NCBI GenBank assembly: GCA_902575065.1
Contig: CACGPU010000001.1
Coordinates: 124,001 to 188,000 of the forward strand
Source of the DNA: an uncultured Alphaproteobacteria bacterium
GTDB taxonomy: Bacteria; Pseudomonadota; Alphaproteobacteria; HIMB59
DNA length: 64,000 nucleotides
Direction: 5' to 3'
The notes beneath the pieces are model-generated. The model was given only the letters and a program-made list of their open reading frames with translations, was not told where the DNA came from and ran no database searches. Below are positions 30,550-41,167 of this stretch, in pieces (within the stretch, counting starts at the first letter, position 1; the number at the start of each line of letters is the position of its first letter). Position numbers and translations under genes: made by a program.

Positions 30550-31784
30550 TGATAATCACTAGATTCGCCCCCTCTCCTACTGGAAATTTTCATATGGGAA
30601 GTTTAAGAACTGCAATTTACAATTTTTTATTTGCAAGAAAAAATGAAGGAAAATTTCTTTTAAGAATAGAAGACACAGATAGGGAAAGATCAAAAAAAAT
30701 ATATGAAGAAGAAATATTAAAAATATTTAATATATTTAAACTTCAATATGACAATCTTAGTTATCAATCTAAAAATTTAAGTATTCATCAAGAATATTTA
30801 GAAAAACTGATGTCAAATGATATGGCGTATCATTCAAAGGATGGGCCTTATAAGTTTAGAGTGAACAGAGATAATGAATTTTTTGAGTATGATGATTTAA
30901 TTTTAGGAAAAATAAAAGTACCATCTAATACTATAGAGGATTTTTCAATTGCAAGATCTGACAAAAGCCCAACTTTTATATTATCAAACTTAATTGACGA
31001 CCATTTAGAGAATGTGACTAATGTCATTCGTGGAAACGATCATACTACTAATTCAATTAAACAAATAATGATATCGGATTCTTTAAATTTTAAAGATATA
31101 AAATATGCCCATATACCTCTGATACACGACATTAATGGCAAAAAGTTATCAAAAAGAAATAATATAACTAATGTAAACGATTATTTGAGTGAAGGTTACC
31201 TATCAGACTCAATATTTAATTTTATCATTAAATTAGGTAATAATTTCAATGATATCGAATATTTAGATATTGAAGGTGCAATTGATAATTTCAATTTATC
31301 TAAAGTAGTTTTATCACCAGCTAAATTTGATATTGAAAAGTTAGATTTCATTAATCGTCATTATTTAAATAAATTATCTTTTATAGAATTTAAAAATTTT
31401 TTAGAAAAAGATATAGAAAAACAAGTATCTAATTTTCAGTTAGAACTTGTTTTCCAGGACATATTAGAAAGATGTAACAAATATACAGATATCAATATAG
31501 AGGTATCAAAACTTTTAAACTTTTTTGAAAAAAATATTGTCCTTGAAATTGATGAAAATGAAAAAGCTTTAATTAAAAAAATTTATTCAATTATTAAAAG
31601 TTTGCATGATGCTGATAATGCTGTATTAATGCTTGAGGAAAATGACTTACCTTTAAAGAAAATAGGTAAGATAATCAGAAAAATTACAGTAAATTTTGAG
31701 TCCAAAATACCAATTGAAAAGATTATTTTATTCTTTGGTATTGAAAAAGTGAAAGAAAAGTTATTATTATACTTAAATGATTGA
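30549..31784 (+). CDS. gltX: Glutamyl-tRNA synthetase (short form)
   Basis: [21 protein letters not shown] (HIGH-type), GKKLSKRNN (KMSKS-type). Confidence 0.94.
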   Translation: MIITRFAPSPTGNFHMGSLRTAIYNFLFARKNEGKFLLRIEDTDRERSKKIYEEEILKIFNIFKLQYDNLSYQSKNLSIHQEYLEKLMSNDMAYHSKDGPYKFRVNRDNEFFEYDDLILGKIKVPSNTIEDFSIARSDKSPTFILSNLIDDHLENVTNVIRGNDHTTNSIKQIMISDSLNFKDIKYAHIPLIHDINGKKLSKRNNITNVNDYLSEGYLSDSIFNFIIKLGNNFNDIEYLDIEGAIDNFNLSKVVLSPAKFDIEKLDFINRHYLNKLSFIEFKNFLEKDIEKQVSNFQLELVFQDILERCNKYTDINIEVSKLLNFFEKNIVLEIDENEKALIKKIYSIIKSLHDADNAVLMLEENDLPLKKIGKIIRKITVNFESKIPIEKIILFFGIEKVKEKLLLYLND

Positions 31785-33132
31785 TGAAAAACGTTTTAAA
31801 TTAGTCGATACTAAAACTGGCAAGGAGTATGAATTTGATGGTATCAAAGGATCTATTGGGCCAGATGTAATTAACATATCATCACTATACAAGAAGACAG
31901 GTCTATTTACTTATGACCCTGGTTTTACATCAACTGCAGCTTGTAATTCTAAAATAACATACATTGATGGAGAAAAAGGTATTCTTCAATATAGAGGTTA
32001 TCCTATTGAAGAACTTGCAAATAATAGCTCTCATCTAGAAGTTTGTTACTTACTTATGCACGGTGAGTTGCCATCAGAGAGTGATAAAAATGAATTTGAA
32101 GAAATCATTAAAAACCACACATTACTAAATGAACAAATAATTCAGTTTTACAGGGGTTTTAGAAGAGATGCACACCCTATGGCCATGATGATTGGAATTG
32201 TTGGAGCTTTGTCATCATTTTATCATGACTCTTTAAATATTGAAGATCCTGAGCATAGAATGATTGCGTCACATAGAATTTTAGCAAAGATGCCAACCAT
32301 TGCTGCAATGGCATATAAATACTCTGTTGGTCAGCCTTTCGTTTATCCTGTTAATAAACTTAATTACGCAGATAATTTTTTACATATGTGCTTTGCAACT
32401 CCAACAAAAGAATATGAAATAAATCCACTCTTTTCAAAAATAATGGATCAAATCTTTATTCTTCATGCTGATCATGAACAAAATGCCTCAACATCAACTG
32501 TAAGAACTGCTGGCTCGTCTCTAGCAAACCCATATGCATGTTTATCAGCTGGCATCTCATCACTTTGGGGGAAATCTCACGGTGGTGCTAATGAAGCTGT
32601 GATAGATATGATTGATGAAATAGTATTAAATGATTTAAAACCTAAAGACTTTATAGAGGAAGTTAAAAATAAAAAAAATAAAATAAGATTGATGGGTTTT
32701 GGACATAGAGTCTATAAAAGCTATGACCCAAGAGCTAAAGTTTTAAAGAAAAGCACAGAAGATTTATTCAAGGATCTAAAAATTAAATCAAAAGAACTCG
32801 AAATAGCTAAAGAAATTGAAGAATTAGCTTTAAATGACACGTATTTTAAAGAGAAAAATCTATACCCAAATGTTGATTTTTACTCTGGAATTCTTTTAAA
32901 AGCACTAAATATACCTACATCAATGTTTACACCAATATTTGCTGTTGGTAGAACAGTAGGCTGGCTATCACAATGGAAAGAGATGATAGAAGATAAAGAA
33001 TTTAAAATAACAAGACCTAGACAATTATTTACTGGTGATAAAGATAGATCCTATAAAAAAGTCCCTGAAAGAGAGAAAAAATCAATATTTAACTTATTGT
33101 GGCTTAAGAAAACTTTTCTAAATAATCAGTAA
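31777..33132 (+). CDS. gltA: Citrate synthase
   Basis: [40 protein letters not shown]. Confidence 0.98.
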   Translation: MIDEKRFKLVDTKTGKEYEFDGIKGSIGPDVINISSLYKKTGLFTYDPGFTSTAACNSKITYIDGEKGILQYRGYPIEELANNSSHLEVCYLLMHGELPSESDKNEFEEIIKNHTLLNEQIIQFYRGFRRDAHPMAMMIGIVGALSSFYHDSLNIEDPEHRMIASHRILAKMPTIAAMAYKYSVGQPFVYPVNKLNYADNFLHMCFATPTKEYEINPLFSKIMDQIFILHADHEQNASTSTVRTAGSSLANPYACLSAGISSLWGKSHGGANEAVIDMIDEIVLNDLKPKDFIEEVKNKKNKIRLMGFGHRVYKSYDPRAKVLKKSTEDLFKDLKIKSKELEIAKEIEELALNDTYFKEKNLYPNVDFYSGILLKALNIPTSMFTPIFAVGRTVGWLSQWKEMIEDKEFKITRPRQLFTGDKDRSYKKVPEREKKSIFNLLWLKKTFLNNQ

Positions 33133-34189
33133 TCATACTAGAACGAAAGTTTTCAAAGTTACTACTTTTCACTGCATAAGACATATTTTTTCTATAATTA
33201 TAAATATTATCTTTATTTTGTTTTAAATTTGTAAAAAAATTTGACAAGTTCTCTGCTGTAAAATCATTTTGGATAAACTCTTTAACAATCTCTTTCTTAT
33301 TGAAGATATTCACTAAAGATAAGTATTTAGATCTAACAAACAATTTAAATATAGAAAAATTTATAATATTTGCATTATAGAATACTATATGAGGAATATT
33401 TGAAAAACATAATTCTAAATGAACAGTACCAGAGCAAGCAAAAGCAAAATCTAATTTAGATAATTTTTTATAATAAGAATTATCATTTAAATGAATTTGC
33501 AAATTAGTGTTTTCTTTAAAGTAGTTTTTTACGAAATCATAATAATCTGTTGTAACAAAAAAATTAAAAACAAGATCATTATAATTTTTAAGATTTAAAA
33601 GTAATTGCTTAATAATAGAAATATTTCTATATATTTCTTGTTGTCTACTACCTAAAAAAATACCAATATTATTGATTCCATTATAATCATTTGAATAATA
33701 TGTTTTATTTTTTAAAGGGTGACCAATATAGTCGTATATATCTGGGTTATAATAACTTTTTTCAATGCTGAAAATAGAAAAAATCTTATCAAAATGTTGA
33801 TTAATAAATTTTGCTTTGCTTGATTTCCAAATAAAAACAGAAGGTCCTACGATTTGACAATATTTAATTTTATTTGATTTAAATTTTTGAATATAAAATT
33901 TTGAAAAATCAAATGAATCTACAAAAAAAATATGTGTGAATAAATTTATATCAATTATTTCTTTAATTTTAAGTCTGAGATTAAAAAGATATTTTAAATT
34001 TGAAACTATATCTACAAAACCCATAATTGGTGTAATCTTTGTATTTGTTAAATCATTAAATTCTAAATAGTCGTCATCCATACCAAAAGTAAAAATTTGA
34101 TTTTTATTAATTTTGAAAAATTTATCATCAAGTATTGTTTTGACAATCTGTCTTCCAGATTGTTCAAGAGTAATAAATAAAATCTTCAT
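33104..34189 (-). CDS. lpxB: Lipid-A-disaccharide synthase
   Basis: Divergent but in synteny: [46 protein letters not shown]. Confidence 0.88.
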   Translation of the reverse strand: MKILFITLEQSGRQIVKTILDDKFFKINKNQIFTFGMDDDYLEFNDLTNTKITPIMGFVDIVSNLKYLFNLRLKIKEIIDINLFTHIFFVDSFDFSKFYIQKFKSNKIKYCQIVGPSVFIWKSSKAKFINQHFDKIFSIFSIEKSYYNPDIYDYIGHPLKNKTYYSNDYNGINNIGIFLGSRQQEIYRNISIIKQLLLNLKNYNDLVFNFFVTTDYYDFVKNYFKENTNLQIHLNDNSYYKKLSKLDFAFACSGTVHLELCFSNIPHIVFYNANIINFSIFKLFVRSKYLSLVNIFNKKEIVKEFIQNDFTAENLSNFFTNLKQNKDNIYNYRKNMSYAVKSSNFENFRSSMITDYLEKFS

Positions 34190-35014
34190 CTATAAAATCA
34201 TTAAAGAAATATTATTATTTCGTATTTTTGTTAAAAATTTATGTTTTTCTGAAATTAAAATATTATTATTAAATAAACATATCACACGAAATTTATATTT
34301 TATAAGTAATTTAAGTGTCTCCATGCCAATTATTGGAAAATCGATTTCGTCTATTTGATTTGATTTTTTTGATTTTACAAAAATTAAATTGTTAAATTTA
34401 TGTTTAATTTTGCCGATCTTACTGATCATAGTATTTGTACCAAATATATCTTCCATTGTTATAATCCTATCGCCATTTAATATAAATGATTGTGATACGT
34501 TCATTGATAATAATTTTTTTATAAAGTTTTTTTTAATTTTTAAATTATTTACTATTTTTCTATCTTTGTTGTGAATGTATTGATCTTCATAATTAACAAG
34601 CATATTTTTTAATAATTTTTTTTGAGAAAGAAGGGTTAATTTATTGTTATATAAATACTTTTTTAAAATTTTAGATTGGTCATTAATATTATTTAAAAAT
34701 ACATCCTTTGATATTAATAGCTTTGATTTTATTGATAAATTAATTTTTTCAAAAGAAGGAAGTTTTACATAACCAATAATTATAACCTTTTTTAAACTTT
34801 TTGATTTTATAAAAGCAGTAATTTTTTCTAAATCTTGTATTTTAAATGACTTACACTTATCTTTGAAATTTTTTTTTATAAGCTTATTTTCGTTAATTAA
34901 TATTATTTGATTTAATAAGTTTTTATTATTTAAAAAATTTGCTACCTCATAAACGAATAAACCTGATCCGGCTATAAGGCAAATATCATTTCTGGATATG
35001 GCCAAGTTTTTCAT
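34190..35014 (-). CDS. lpxI: UDP-2,3-diacylglucosamine pyrophosphatase LpxI
   Basis: AGSGLFVYEVA, MEDIFGTNTMI, IDFPIIGMETL; between lpxB and lpxA. Confidence 0.85.
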   Translation of the reverse strand: MKNLAISRNDICLIAGSGLFVYEVANFLNNKNLLNQIILINENKLIKKNFKDKCKSFKIQDLEKITAFIKSKSLKKVIIIGYVKLPSFEKINLSIKSKLLISKDVFLNNINDQSKILKKYLYNNKLTLLSQKKLLKNMLVNYEDQYIHNKDRKIVNNLKIKKNFIKKLLSMNVSQSFILNGDRIITMEDIFGTNTMISKIGKIKHKFNNLIFVKSKKSNQIDEIDFPIIGMETLKLLIKYKFRVICLFNNNILISEKHKFLTKIRNNNISLMIL

Positions 35015-35744
35015 TCAAAATTGATTTATATTCATGAAATATACCCTCCACTTTATCATTAGCAGAAAGGTTTATTTTTTTATTAATAAAACTGTCATGT
35101 AGGTAGCTAATTTTATTTATTTCTTCTTTATTGAAATTATTTCTTCTTATTCCAACTAAGTTTAAACCTCGTAATTTTGCACGATTACCAATAGCTAAAC
35201 TAAATGGTAAAACATTTTTATCTATCCCGCTCATTCCACCAATCATAGAATATGAACCTATTGTTACAAATTGTATAACTGCAGAAAGTCCTCCTATGAC
35301 AACATTGTCTAGAATATTTACATGCCCACCAAGTGTGACTTGATTTACAAGAATGTTATTATTATTTATTTTACAATCATGGGCAATATGTACGCCTGTC
35401 ATAAAAAGATTATTATCTTTTATGCTAGTTAGCATTCCTCCATCCTTAGTTCCTTTGCTAATTGTGACGTTTTCTCTAAAAGTATTAGAGTCTCCAATTT
35501 TTAATAAACTTTCTTCTCCAGAATATTTTAAATCTTGTGGATCACATCCTATATTTGAGAAAGGATAAAAAATATTATTTTTACCAATAGTAGTGTTTCC
35601 AGTTATAGAAACATGGGATTTTAATTCCGTACCATCTCCAATAAAAATATTTCCATCTATATTACAAAATGGACCAATTTTTACATTTTCACCTATTTGT
35701 ACAGATTTGCCAACTGAGCTACTTGGATGTATCAGGAACGTCAT
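34986..35744 (-). CDS. lpxA: UDP-N-acetylglucosamine acyltransferase
   Basis: Left-handed beta-helix hexapeptides, HIAHDCKI, GLNLVGIRR. Confidence 0.96.
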   Translation of the reverse strand: MTFLIHPSSSVGKSVQIGENVKIGPFCNIDGNIFIGDGTELKSHVSITGNTTIGKNNIFYPFSNIGCDPQDLKYSGEESLLKIGDSNTFRENVTISKGTKDGGMLTSIKDNNLFMTGVHIAHDCKINNNNILVNQVTLGGHVNILDNVVIGGLSAVIQFVTIGSYSMIGGMSGIDKNVLPFSLAIGNRAKLRGLNLVGIRRNNFNKEEINKISYLHDSFINKKINLSANDKVEGIFHEYKSILNEKLGHIQK

Positions 35745-36165
35745 GAATCATAGCAGAAAAAATACATTGTGCATGTATAACATCATTCACTAAGCATTTT
35801 CCTTCAAATTTGTAAACGTTCTTAACTTTATTAATACGATTTACTTTTAGATCTAAAACATCCCCTGGTATGATAGGTTTTCTAAACTTGCATTTATCTA
35901 TGGTCATAAATGACACTCCAGGGTTTTTCATAGAGTCTTTAAGTTTCATAGCTACTGTAAAGCAAGCTGCTTGGACTATAGCTTCAACAACCAAAACTCC
36001 CGGCATAAGGGGTCTTCCTGGAAAATGTCCTTGAAAAAAAGGCTCGTTTATTGTGACGCATTTTATTGCGTGAGCAGATACATCTGGAACAAATTCAATA
36101 ATCCTATCTATTAGTAAAAAAGGGTATCTATGTGGTAATATTTTTTGAATCTCATTAATATCCAT
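35719..36165 (-). CDS. fabZ: 3-hydroxyacyl-ACP dehydratase
   Basis: LPHRYPFLLIDRI, GHFPGRPLMPGVLVVEAIVQ. Confidence 0.97.
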   Translation of the reverse strand: MDINEIQKILPHRYPFLLIDRIIEFVPDVSAHAIKCVTINEPFFQGHFPGRPLMPGVLVVEAIVQAACFTVAMKLKDSMKNPGVSFMTIDKCKFRKPIIPGDVLDLKVNRINKVKNVYKFEGKCLVNDVIHAQCIFSAMIHDVPDTSK

Positions 36166-37138
36166 TTTTTCTTTGCCTTATTATAATTTTTTTCCATTCT
36201 TTTATATCAATGGCAGGGAATCCAGCAACAACAGAGTTATCTCTAATATTTTTAGTGACACCACTTCTTGCAGCTATAACAACATTATCACCTATTTTAA
36301 TATGACCAGCTAAACCTGCTTTACCACCAATAGTAACATTTCTGCCAACAGTAACACTGCCTGAAATACCAGTTTGAGCAGCAATACATGCTTTTTCGCC
36401 AATAACAACATTATGGGCAATATGAACTAAGTTATCTACCATAGAGTTTTTACCAATATATGTGTAATCAATTTTTGCCCTATCAATGGAACAGCCGGAA
36501 CCAAGGTGGACATTATCATCAATAATAACAGCACCGATTTGAGGATTTAAATATAATGAGCCTCTTTTATTAAAATCAAATCCAAAACCAGTAGTACCTA
36601 TTGAAGTATTATCGCATATAACTACATTATTTTTAATTAATGAATTTTTAATAACAACGTTATTTTTAATTATACAATTTTTTCCAATCTCAACACCCTT
36701 ACCAATTATACAATTATTAAAAATTTTTGTGGATTTATCTATTTTTGCATCTTTAGAAATATAGGAGTTATTAGAAATAATAAAATCGTCATCATAGGCA
36801 AGGTCATCTTCATGTGCATAAATAGAATTAATAATTTGGTTCCACGACTCATTTAAATTTTTTACAAGGATAATGTTTAGAAACTTTTTATCATTAAAAA
36901 TATTTTTTTTATCAGTAATAACAACAACATTACTTAATTTTTGTTTAGGTATATAGATGTCATTATCTAAAAATAGGATTGAGTTTTTTCTTAATTTGTT
37001 TAAGGATGAAATATCTAATATTTTAAAGTTATTTTTTAGTCTATTAGATATTTTATTTTTATTTAATAATTTAATTGTATCAAAAGAGTTATAAAGTTTT
37101 TTTATTGAAAAAAAATTTTGCCTTTGAAAATTCAACAT
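36155..37138 (-). CDS. lpxD: UDP-3-O-acylglucosamine N-acyltransferase
   Basis: Hexapeptide repeats with GTTGFGFD, HIAHNVVIGE, AAQTGISGS. Confidence 0.95.
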   Translation of the reverse strand: MLNFQRQNFFSIKKLYNSFDTIKLLNKNKISNRLKNNFKILDISSLNKLRKNSILFLDNDIYIPKQKLSNVVVITDKKNIFNDKKFLNIILVKNLNESWNQIINSIYAHEDDLAYDDDFIISNNSYISKDAKIDKSTKIFNNCIIGKGVEIGKNCIIKNNVVIKNSLIKNNVVICDNTSIGTTGFGFDFNKRGSLYLNPQIGAVIIDDNVHLGSGCSIDRAKIDYTYIGKNSMVDNLVHIAHNVVIGEKACIAAQTGISGSVTVGRNVTIGGKAGLAGHIKIGDNVVIAARSGVTKNIRDNSVVAGFPAIDIKEWKKIIIRQRKNGY

Positions 37139-37144
37139 TAACTT

Positions 37145-39385
37145 TTAAAAGGATGTACCAATTGAAAAGTTAAACTCGTTTGTTCTATCATTAGTATTTT
37201 TATTGATTGGTACCGCGTATGAGAAAGAAAGAGGGCCCACTGCAGTCAATACATCAAATGATATACCTGCAGAGGATCTTGTTTCAAAATTATTATCATT
37301 GGTATAATCACTGTCCCATATTGAACCAACAGAATAAAAAAACTTTGTGTTAATATTATCTTTTTCATCAAATAAAAATGAACCACCAAAACCTAAAGTG
37401 CTTGTAAAAAATTTATTACCACCTAAATAAATATTATTTTGTTTTGGGCCAACTCCCCTATAATCAAATCCTTTAAAATTTAAACCTCCAAGACTAAATA
37501 CATTTACTGTGCTTAAATTGCCTTCAAGAGAATCGGCAAACCCAAAATCATTTGATAGGAATAAAAAACGATTTGAATTTTTAAACTTCCGATAAGTGTC
37601 ATTTTTGAATATGATTTTGTAGTAACTATCATCAGAAAGATCTTTAGGCGAGTATTCAAAATAAAAACTATTGGAAATTCCATCAGTAGGATAAAGATAA
37701 TCATCTGTGCTATCCTGTCTTAGAGATAGATTTAAAGTGTAAATATCGTAATTACCTATATTTTCATTAATAGAGGAAATATTTTCTTTAGCAGAATGTC
37801 TATCTGATCTCTTAAATGAGAAACCTGATGTAATATCTATCATTTCATCATAATCAAAATTTATAGAGTAGCTAAGACCTATTTCATTAGTTTCAAAACC
37901 AAAAGAATTACTTAAATCAGTCTCAGTATTGAAGATTGTATAAGTATTTTTTATATTTGACTTAGCTATTGGATATTGAGTGAGTGAAATTTTATATAAT
38001 GCCCTCTCTTGATTTAAAGTAAAATTAGAGTCAAGACTATTACCTGTTCCAAAAATATTACTATCTCTAGCCGATAAAGTTATTCCAGCACCATTATCAC
38101 CAGAAAAAGTACCTCCAGCTAAGACTTGTCCAGTTTTTTTATTTTCTTCAATATCTATGTTTATGTCAGATATACCATCATTTATTTCATTAGTTATAGT
38201 TACATCGTTTATGTACTTATTTTTTAGTAATTCCTTTTTAGTGATTTCAAGAAGATTATCATTGAAATAATCACCTGGTTCAAATGATAATTTTGATCTT
38301 ATTGTTTTATCTTTAGTGATGTCATTTCCATAAATGTTTATTTTGTTAATTCTAGAAGGTTCAATTGTTTTAGTATTTAGGAATAAAATATTTTTGTTAT
38401 TAGTAAAATCTAAATTGTATACATAGATGGTGTTAAAATTATTATTGTTAATTAGAATTTTGTTAGTTGTGGTTAAAAAATCATCAATAATTGTTTGATC
38501 ATAGAAAAAATTATTTTTAGATAACTTAATTTTGAATTTATCAAAATTTTTATCCATAATTTCAGAAATACTTGATTTAGGATAATCAATCTTTACATCA
38601 TCTAATATTAATCTTTCTCCCTCATCTATAAAAAAAGTAACAGTATATTTATTCGATGAAGTTTCATAAATATTGAAATTAACTTTGGTTTCAAAAAAAC
38701 CTTTTTGTCTGTAAAAAAACTTTATTTTATTTACATCAAAATTAAAATTTTCTATGTTCAAATTTGATCCTGATGCAAAAATATTATAAAAATTTCTTGA
38801 TTTAGTATTAATTATTGACGACAGATACCTATTTGAAAAACTTTTATTACCAATAAAATTAATTCTTTCAATCTGTGATTGATCATTTTCTGTTATATTG
38901 AAAATTAAATTTACTCTATCACTTGAAAATTTTTCAGTAGATACAATGACATTTATGTTATTAAAACCTTTAACTTTGTAAATACTTTCGATAATATTTA
39001 TGTCATTATCAATTATGTTTTTATTTAAAAATCCATTAGTTATTGTTGATATATTTTGAAAAATTAGTTCATCTTCAACCCTATAGTTACCATTTATAAA
39101 TATATTTTCTATTAACTTATTTTCTTGAATAAAAATGTTATGTAGATCTCCATCTTTTTTATAATTTAAATCAAAAATGAGATCAGATTTATATAAGTCT
39201 TTGAGTAAAGTATTTACTTCATCGTCAGAATAGAAATCTTTATTTAAATTAATTAATGTCTGTGTTTGAAGATCATTAATGTTTAATTTAGATAGCCCAG
39301 TTATGTTAATATTGCTTGCCAAAATATTAAAAGTTACGGTAATAAACGAGGTAAGAAAAATATAAAATTTAAATTTATTTATCAT
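37145..39385 (-). CDS. bamA: Outer membrane assembly factor BamA
   Basis: Signal peptide MINKFKFYIFLTSFITVTFNILA, five POTRA-like repeats, C-terminal barrel ending in F; L6 motif GFDYRGVGP; start reset from the listed ORF. Confidence 0.93.
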   Translation of the reverse strand: MINKFKFYIFLTSFITVTFNILASNINITGLSKLNINDLQTQTLINLNKDFYSDDEVNTLLKDLYKSDLIFDLNYKKDGDLHNIFIQENKLIENIFINGNYRVEDELIFQNISTITNGFLNKNIIDNDINIIESIYKVKGFNNINVIVSTEKFSSDRVNLIFNITENDQSQIERINFIGNKSFSNRYLSSIINTKSRNFYNIFASGSNLNIENFNFDVNKIKFFYRQKGFFETKVNFNIYETSSNKYTVTFFIDEGERLILDDVKIDYPKSSISEIMDKNFDKFKIKLSKNNFFYDQTIIDDFLTTTNKILINNNNFNTIYVYNLDFTNNKNILFLNTKTIEPSRINKINIYGNDITKDKTIRSKLSFEPGDYFNDNLLEITKKELLKNKYINDVTITNEINDGISDINIDIEENKKTGQVLAGGTFSGDNGAGITLSARDSNIFGTGNSLDSNFTLNQERALYKISLTQYPIAKSNIKNTYTIFNTETDLSNSFGFETNEIGLSYSINFDYDEMIDITSGFSFKRSDRHSAKENISSINENIGNYDIYTLNLSLRQDSTDDYLYPTDGISNSFYFEYSPKDLSDDSYYKIIFKNDTYRKFKNSNRFLFLSNDFGFADSLEGNLSTVNVFSLGGLNFKGFDYRGVGPKQNNIYLGGNKFFTSTLGFGGSFLFDEKDNINTKFFYSVGSIWDSDYTNDNNFETRSSAGISFDVLTAVGPLSFSYAVPINKNTNDRTNEFNFSIGTSF

Positions 39386-40463
39386 ATCTTTGTTCAATTG
39401 AATTAATAAATTTAATTCTTCCATTTATAGATTTTAATTCTGTGTATTTATAATAATTATTTAATTTCGACATAATGTATTTTATTATTTCATTATACTT
39501 TATTTCTTTTAATAAGTATTTTTTTTGTGCAATATTATTCAAAACCATAAAAATAATTTGTTTTTTTGGTGATAAATCTTTAAATATTTTAAGATATTTG
39601 TTTATTTTGAAACGATTATCTTTGAATTTTTCTAATTCTAAAAACTTCTTATTTAAATAGTTTTTTTTAAAGTTAAGGCTAATTGATGGATAAAATTTTG
39701 TTAATGGCTGAACTAGTGTTATTAACATATTATTCTCAAAACAATTTAATCTTATAATATTATCTTTATTTATAATTACGCTATGCACATAGGCCTCTTT
39801 AGAGACTAAAAAGTCGATTTTTTTTAAATCAATTTTATAAATAATTGATAATTCATAAATTTCTAAAATTTTATTTACGAAGTTTGATGAGTCTATTGAA
39901 TTATTCACTCCCATTTTCCATTTTGGATGTGCTAAGACTTTTTTTAAACTCACATCATTTAAATTTATTTTTTTATTAAAATAAAATGGCCCCCCTGAAG
40001 CAGTTATGTAAATTTTTCTTATATCATCATTTGTTATTTTCAAATTAATAAGTGAAAAATGCTCTGAGTCTAAAGGTAATAGTGTGTTATTAGTTTTTTT
40101 TATTTTATCTATTAAAGTATCACCACCTGCAATAATCATTTCTTTGTTTGCAATGGCTACTAATGAGTTTTTGTTATTGTTTAAAAAAATATCAGCATAT
40201 AAAAGTGATTTATATCCATAATCCAAAAAATAAATGATATCAAATCTATTTTTTTTTAAGAATAATTTAAAATTAACTTCCTCATTTTTTTCACTAAGTT
40301 TAAAAGAATATTTTATGTTATGTTTTTTAGTTTGAGATACTAATAACTTTTCATTTTTGAAACCAGTTATACAAAAAATATTGATTTTTGTCTTTTTACA
40401 GAAATTTAATAATTTTATTCCAAGTTTACCAGTGGAACCAATAATAAGAATTCTAGGTTTCAT
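39375..40463 (-). CDS. dxr: 1-deoxy-D-xylulose 5-phosphate reductoisomerase
   Basis: IGSTGKLG, ANKEM, PLDSEHFS, TASGGPF, HPKWKMG. Confidence 0.93.
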   Translation of the reverse strand: MKPRILIIGSTGKLGIKLLNFCKKTKINIFCITGFKNEKLLVSQTKKHNIKYSFKLSEKNEEVNFKLFLKKNRFDIIYFLDYGYKSLLYADIFLNNNKNSLVAIANKEMIIAGGDTLIDKIKKTNNTLLPLDSEHFSLINLKITNDDIRKIYITASGGPFYFNKKINLNDVSLKKVLAHPKWKMGVNNSIDSSNFVNKILEIYELSIIYKIDLKKIDFLVSKEAYVHSVIINKDNIIRLNCFENNMLITLVQPLTKFYPSISLNFKKNYLNKKFLELEKFKDNRFKINKYLKIFKDLSPKKQIIFMVLNNIAQKKYLLKEIKYNEIIKYIMSKLNNYYKYTELKSINGRIKFINSIEQRYDK

Positions 40464-41167
40464 AAAAAATAAATAATTATTACAAAGAAAAACATACTAT
40501 CCAATCTATCAAGTATACCTCCATGGCCCTGAAGAAGATTTGAAAAATCTTTCAAATTATTTTTTCTTTTAATATATGAGCAAAATATGTCTCCAAAAAA
40601 CAGAGATAAGGCTAGCACACAAGAATTCAAAATTGAAAAGTTAAATGTATACAATAAAAATAATGTTAATATAAATGATATTGAAGTACCTGACCATGTC
40701 TTTTTGGGACTTATTGAAGGTAATATCAAAGGTCCTTTAAATGTTTTTCCAAAAATATATGCAATAGTGTCATTAAAGAAGGCTACAAAGATAATGAGAT
40801 AAAAAAGATTTCTATCACTCATCAATATAAAAAAAAAATTATAAATAAAAATTAAAATACAAATAACAAATATCCTCTTAAGATAGAAATTAGGGGAAAA
40901 AATATTAATTAAAACTAATATAATAAAAGCTATATTATAATATTTTATAATTTCAAATTGAGAATAAAAAAATATAGATAAAAATAGTAAAAATAAAATT
41001 AAAATATAATCAAAAGAAGAATATAAAAAATTACATTTATGTAATTCTAAAATTAAAAATGTAATTAATATAAATAAAATTAGAAAATCTAAATTTAAAA
41101 AATAACCACTAATGAAGAAAAGTATTATAAAAAAGCCAATTAATATTCTATTTTTATCAATTACCAA
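40460..41167 (-). CDS. cdsA: Phosphatidate cytidylyltransferase
   Basis: Polytopic; SPKKTWSGT, GDIFCSYIKRKNNLKDFSNLLQGHGGILDRLDS. Confidence 0.94.
   Translation of the reverse strand: MVIDKNRILIGFFIILFFISGYFLNLDFLILFILITFLILELHKCNFLYSSFDYILILFLLFLSIFFYSQFEIIKYYNIAFIILVLINIFSPNFYLKRIFVICILIFIYNFFFILMSDRNLFYLIIFVAFFNDTIAYIFGKTFKGPLILPSISPKKTWSGTSISFILTLFLLYTFNFSILNSCVLALSLFFGDIFCSYIKRKNNLKDFSNLLQGHGGILDRLDSMFFFVIIIYFL

Noticed and set aside
33104-34189. LpxB suspected to be an inactive paralogue because of low similarity
   Set aside because: On alignment by eye the key Glu/Ser (EQSG), Asp-containing FVDSFDF and the SLVN Asn are retained; synteny with lpxI-lpxA supports function.
35131-35793. 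Several plus-strand ORFs antisense to lpxA
   Set aside because: Antisense to the hexapeptide-repeat protein; hydrophobic, Pro/Ser-rich mirror translations typical of antisense artefacts.
37513-37704. Minus-strand 63-aa ORF inside bamA in another frame
   Set aside because: Embedded in the bamA barrel coding region; low complexity and no independent support.
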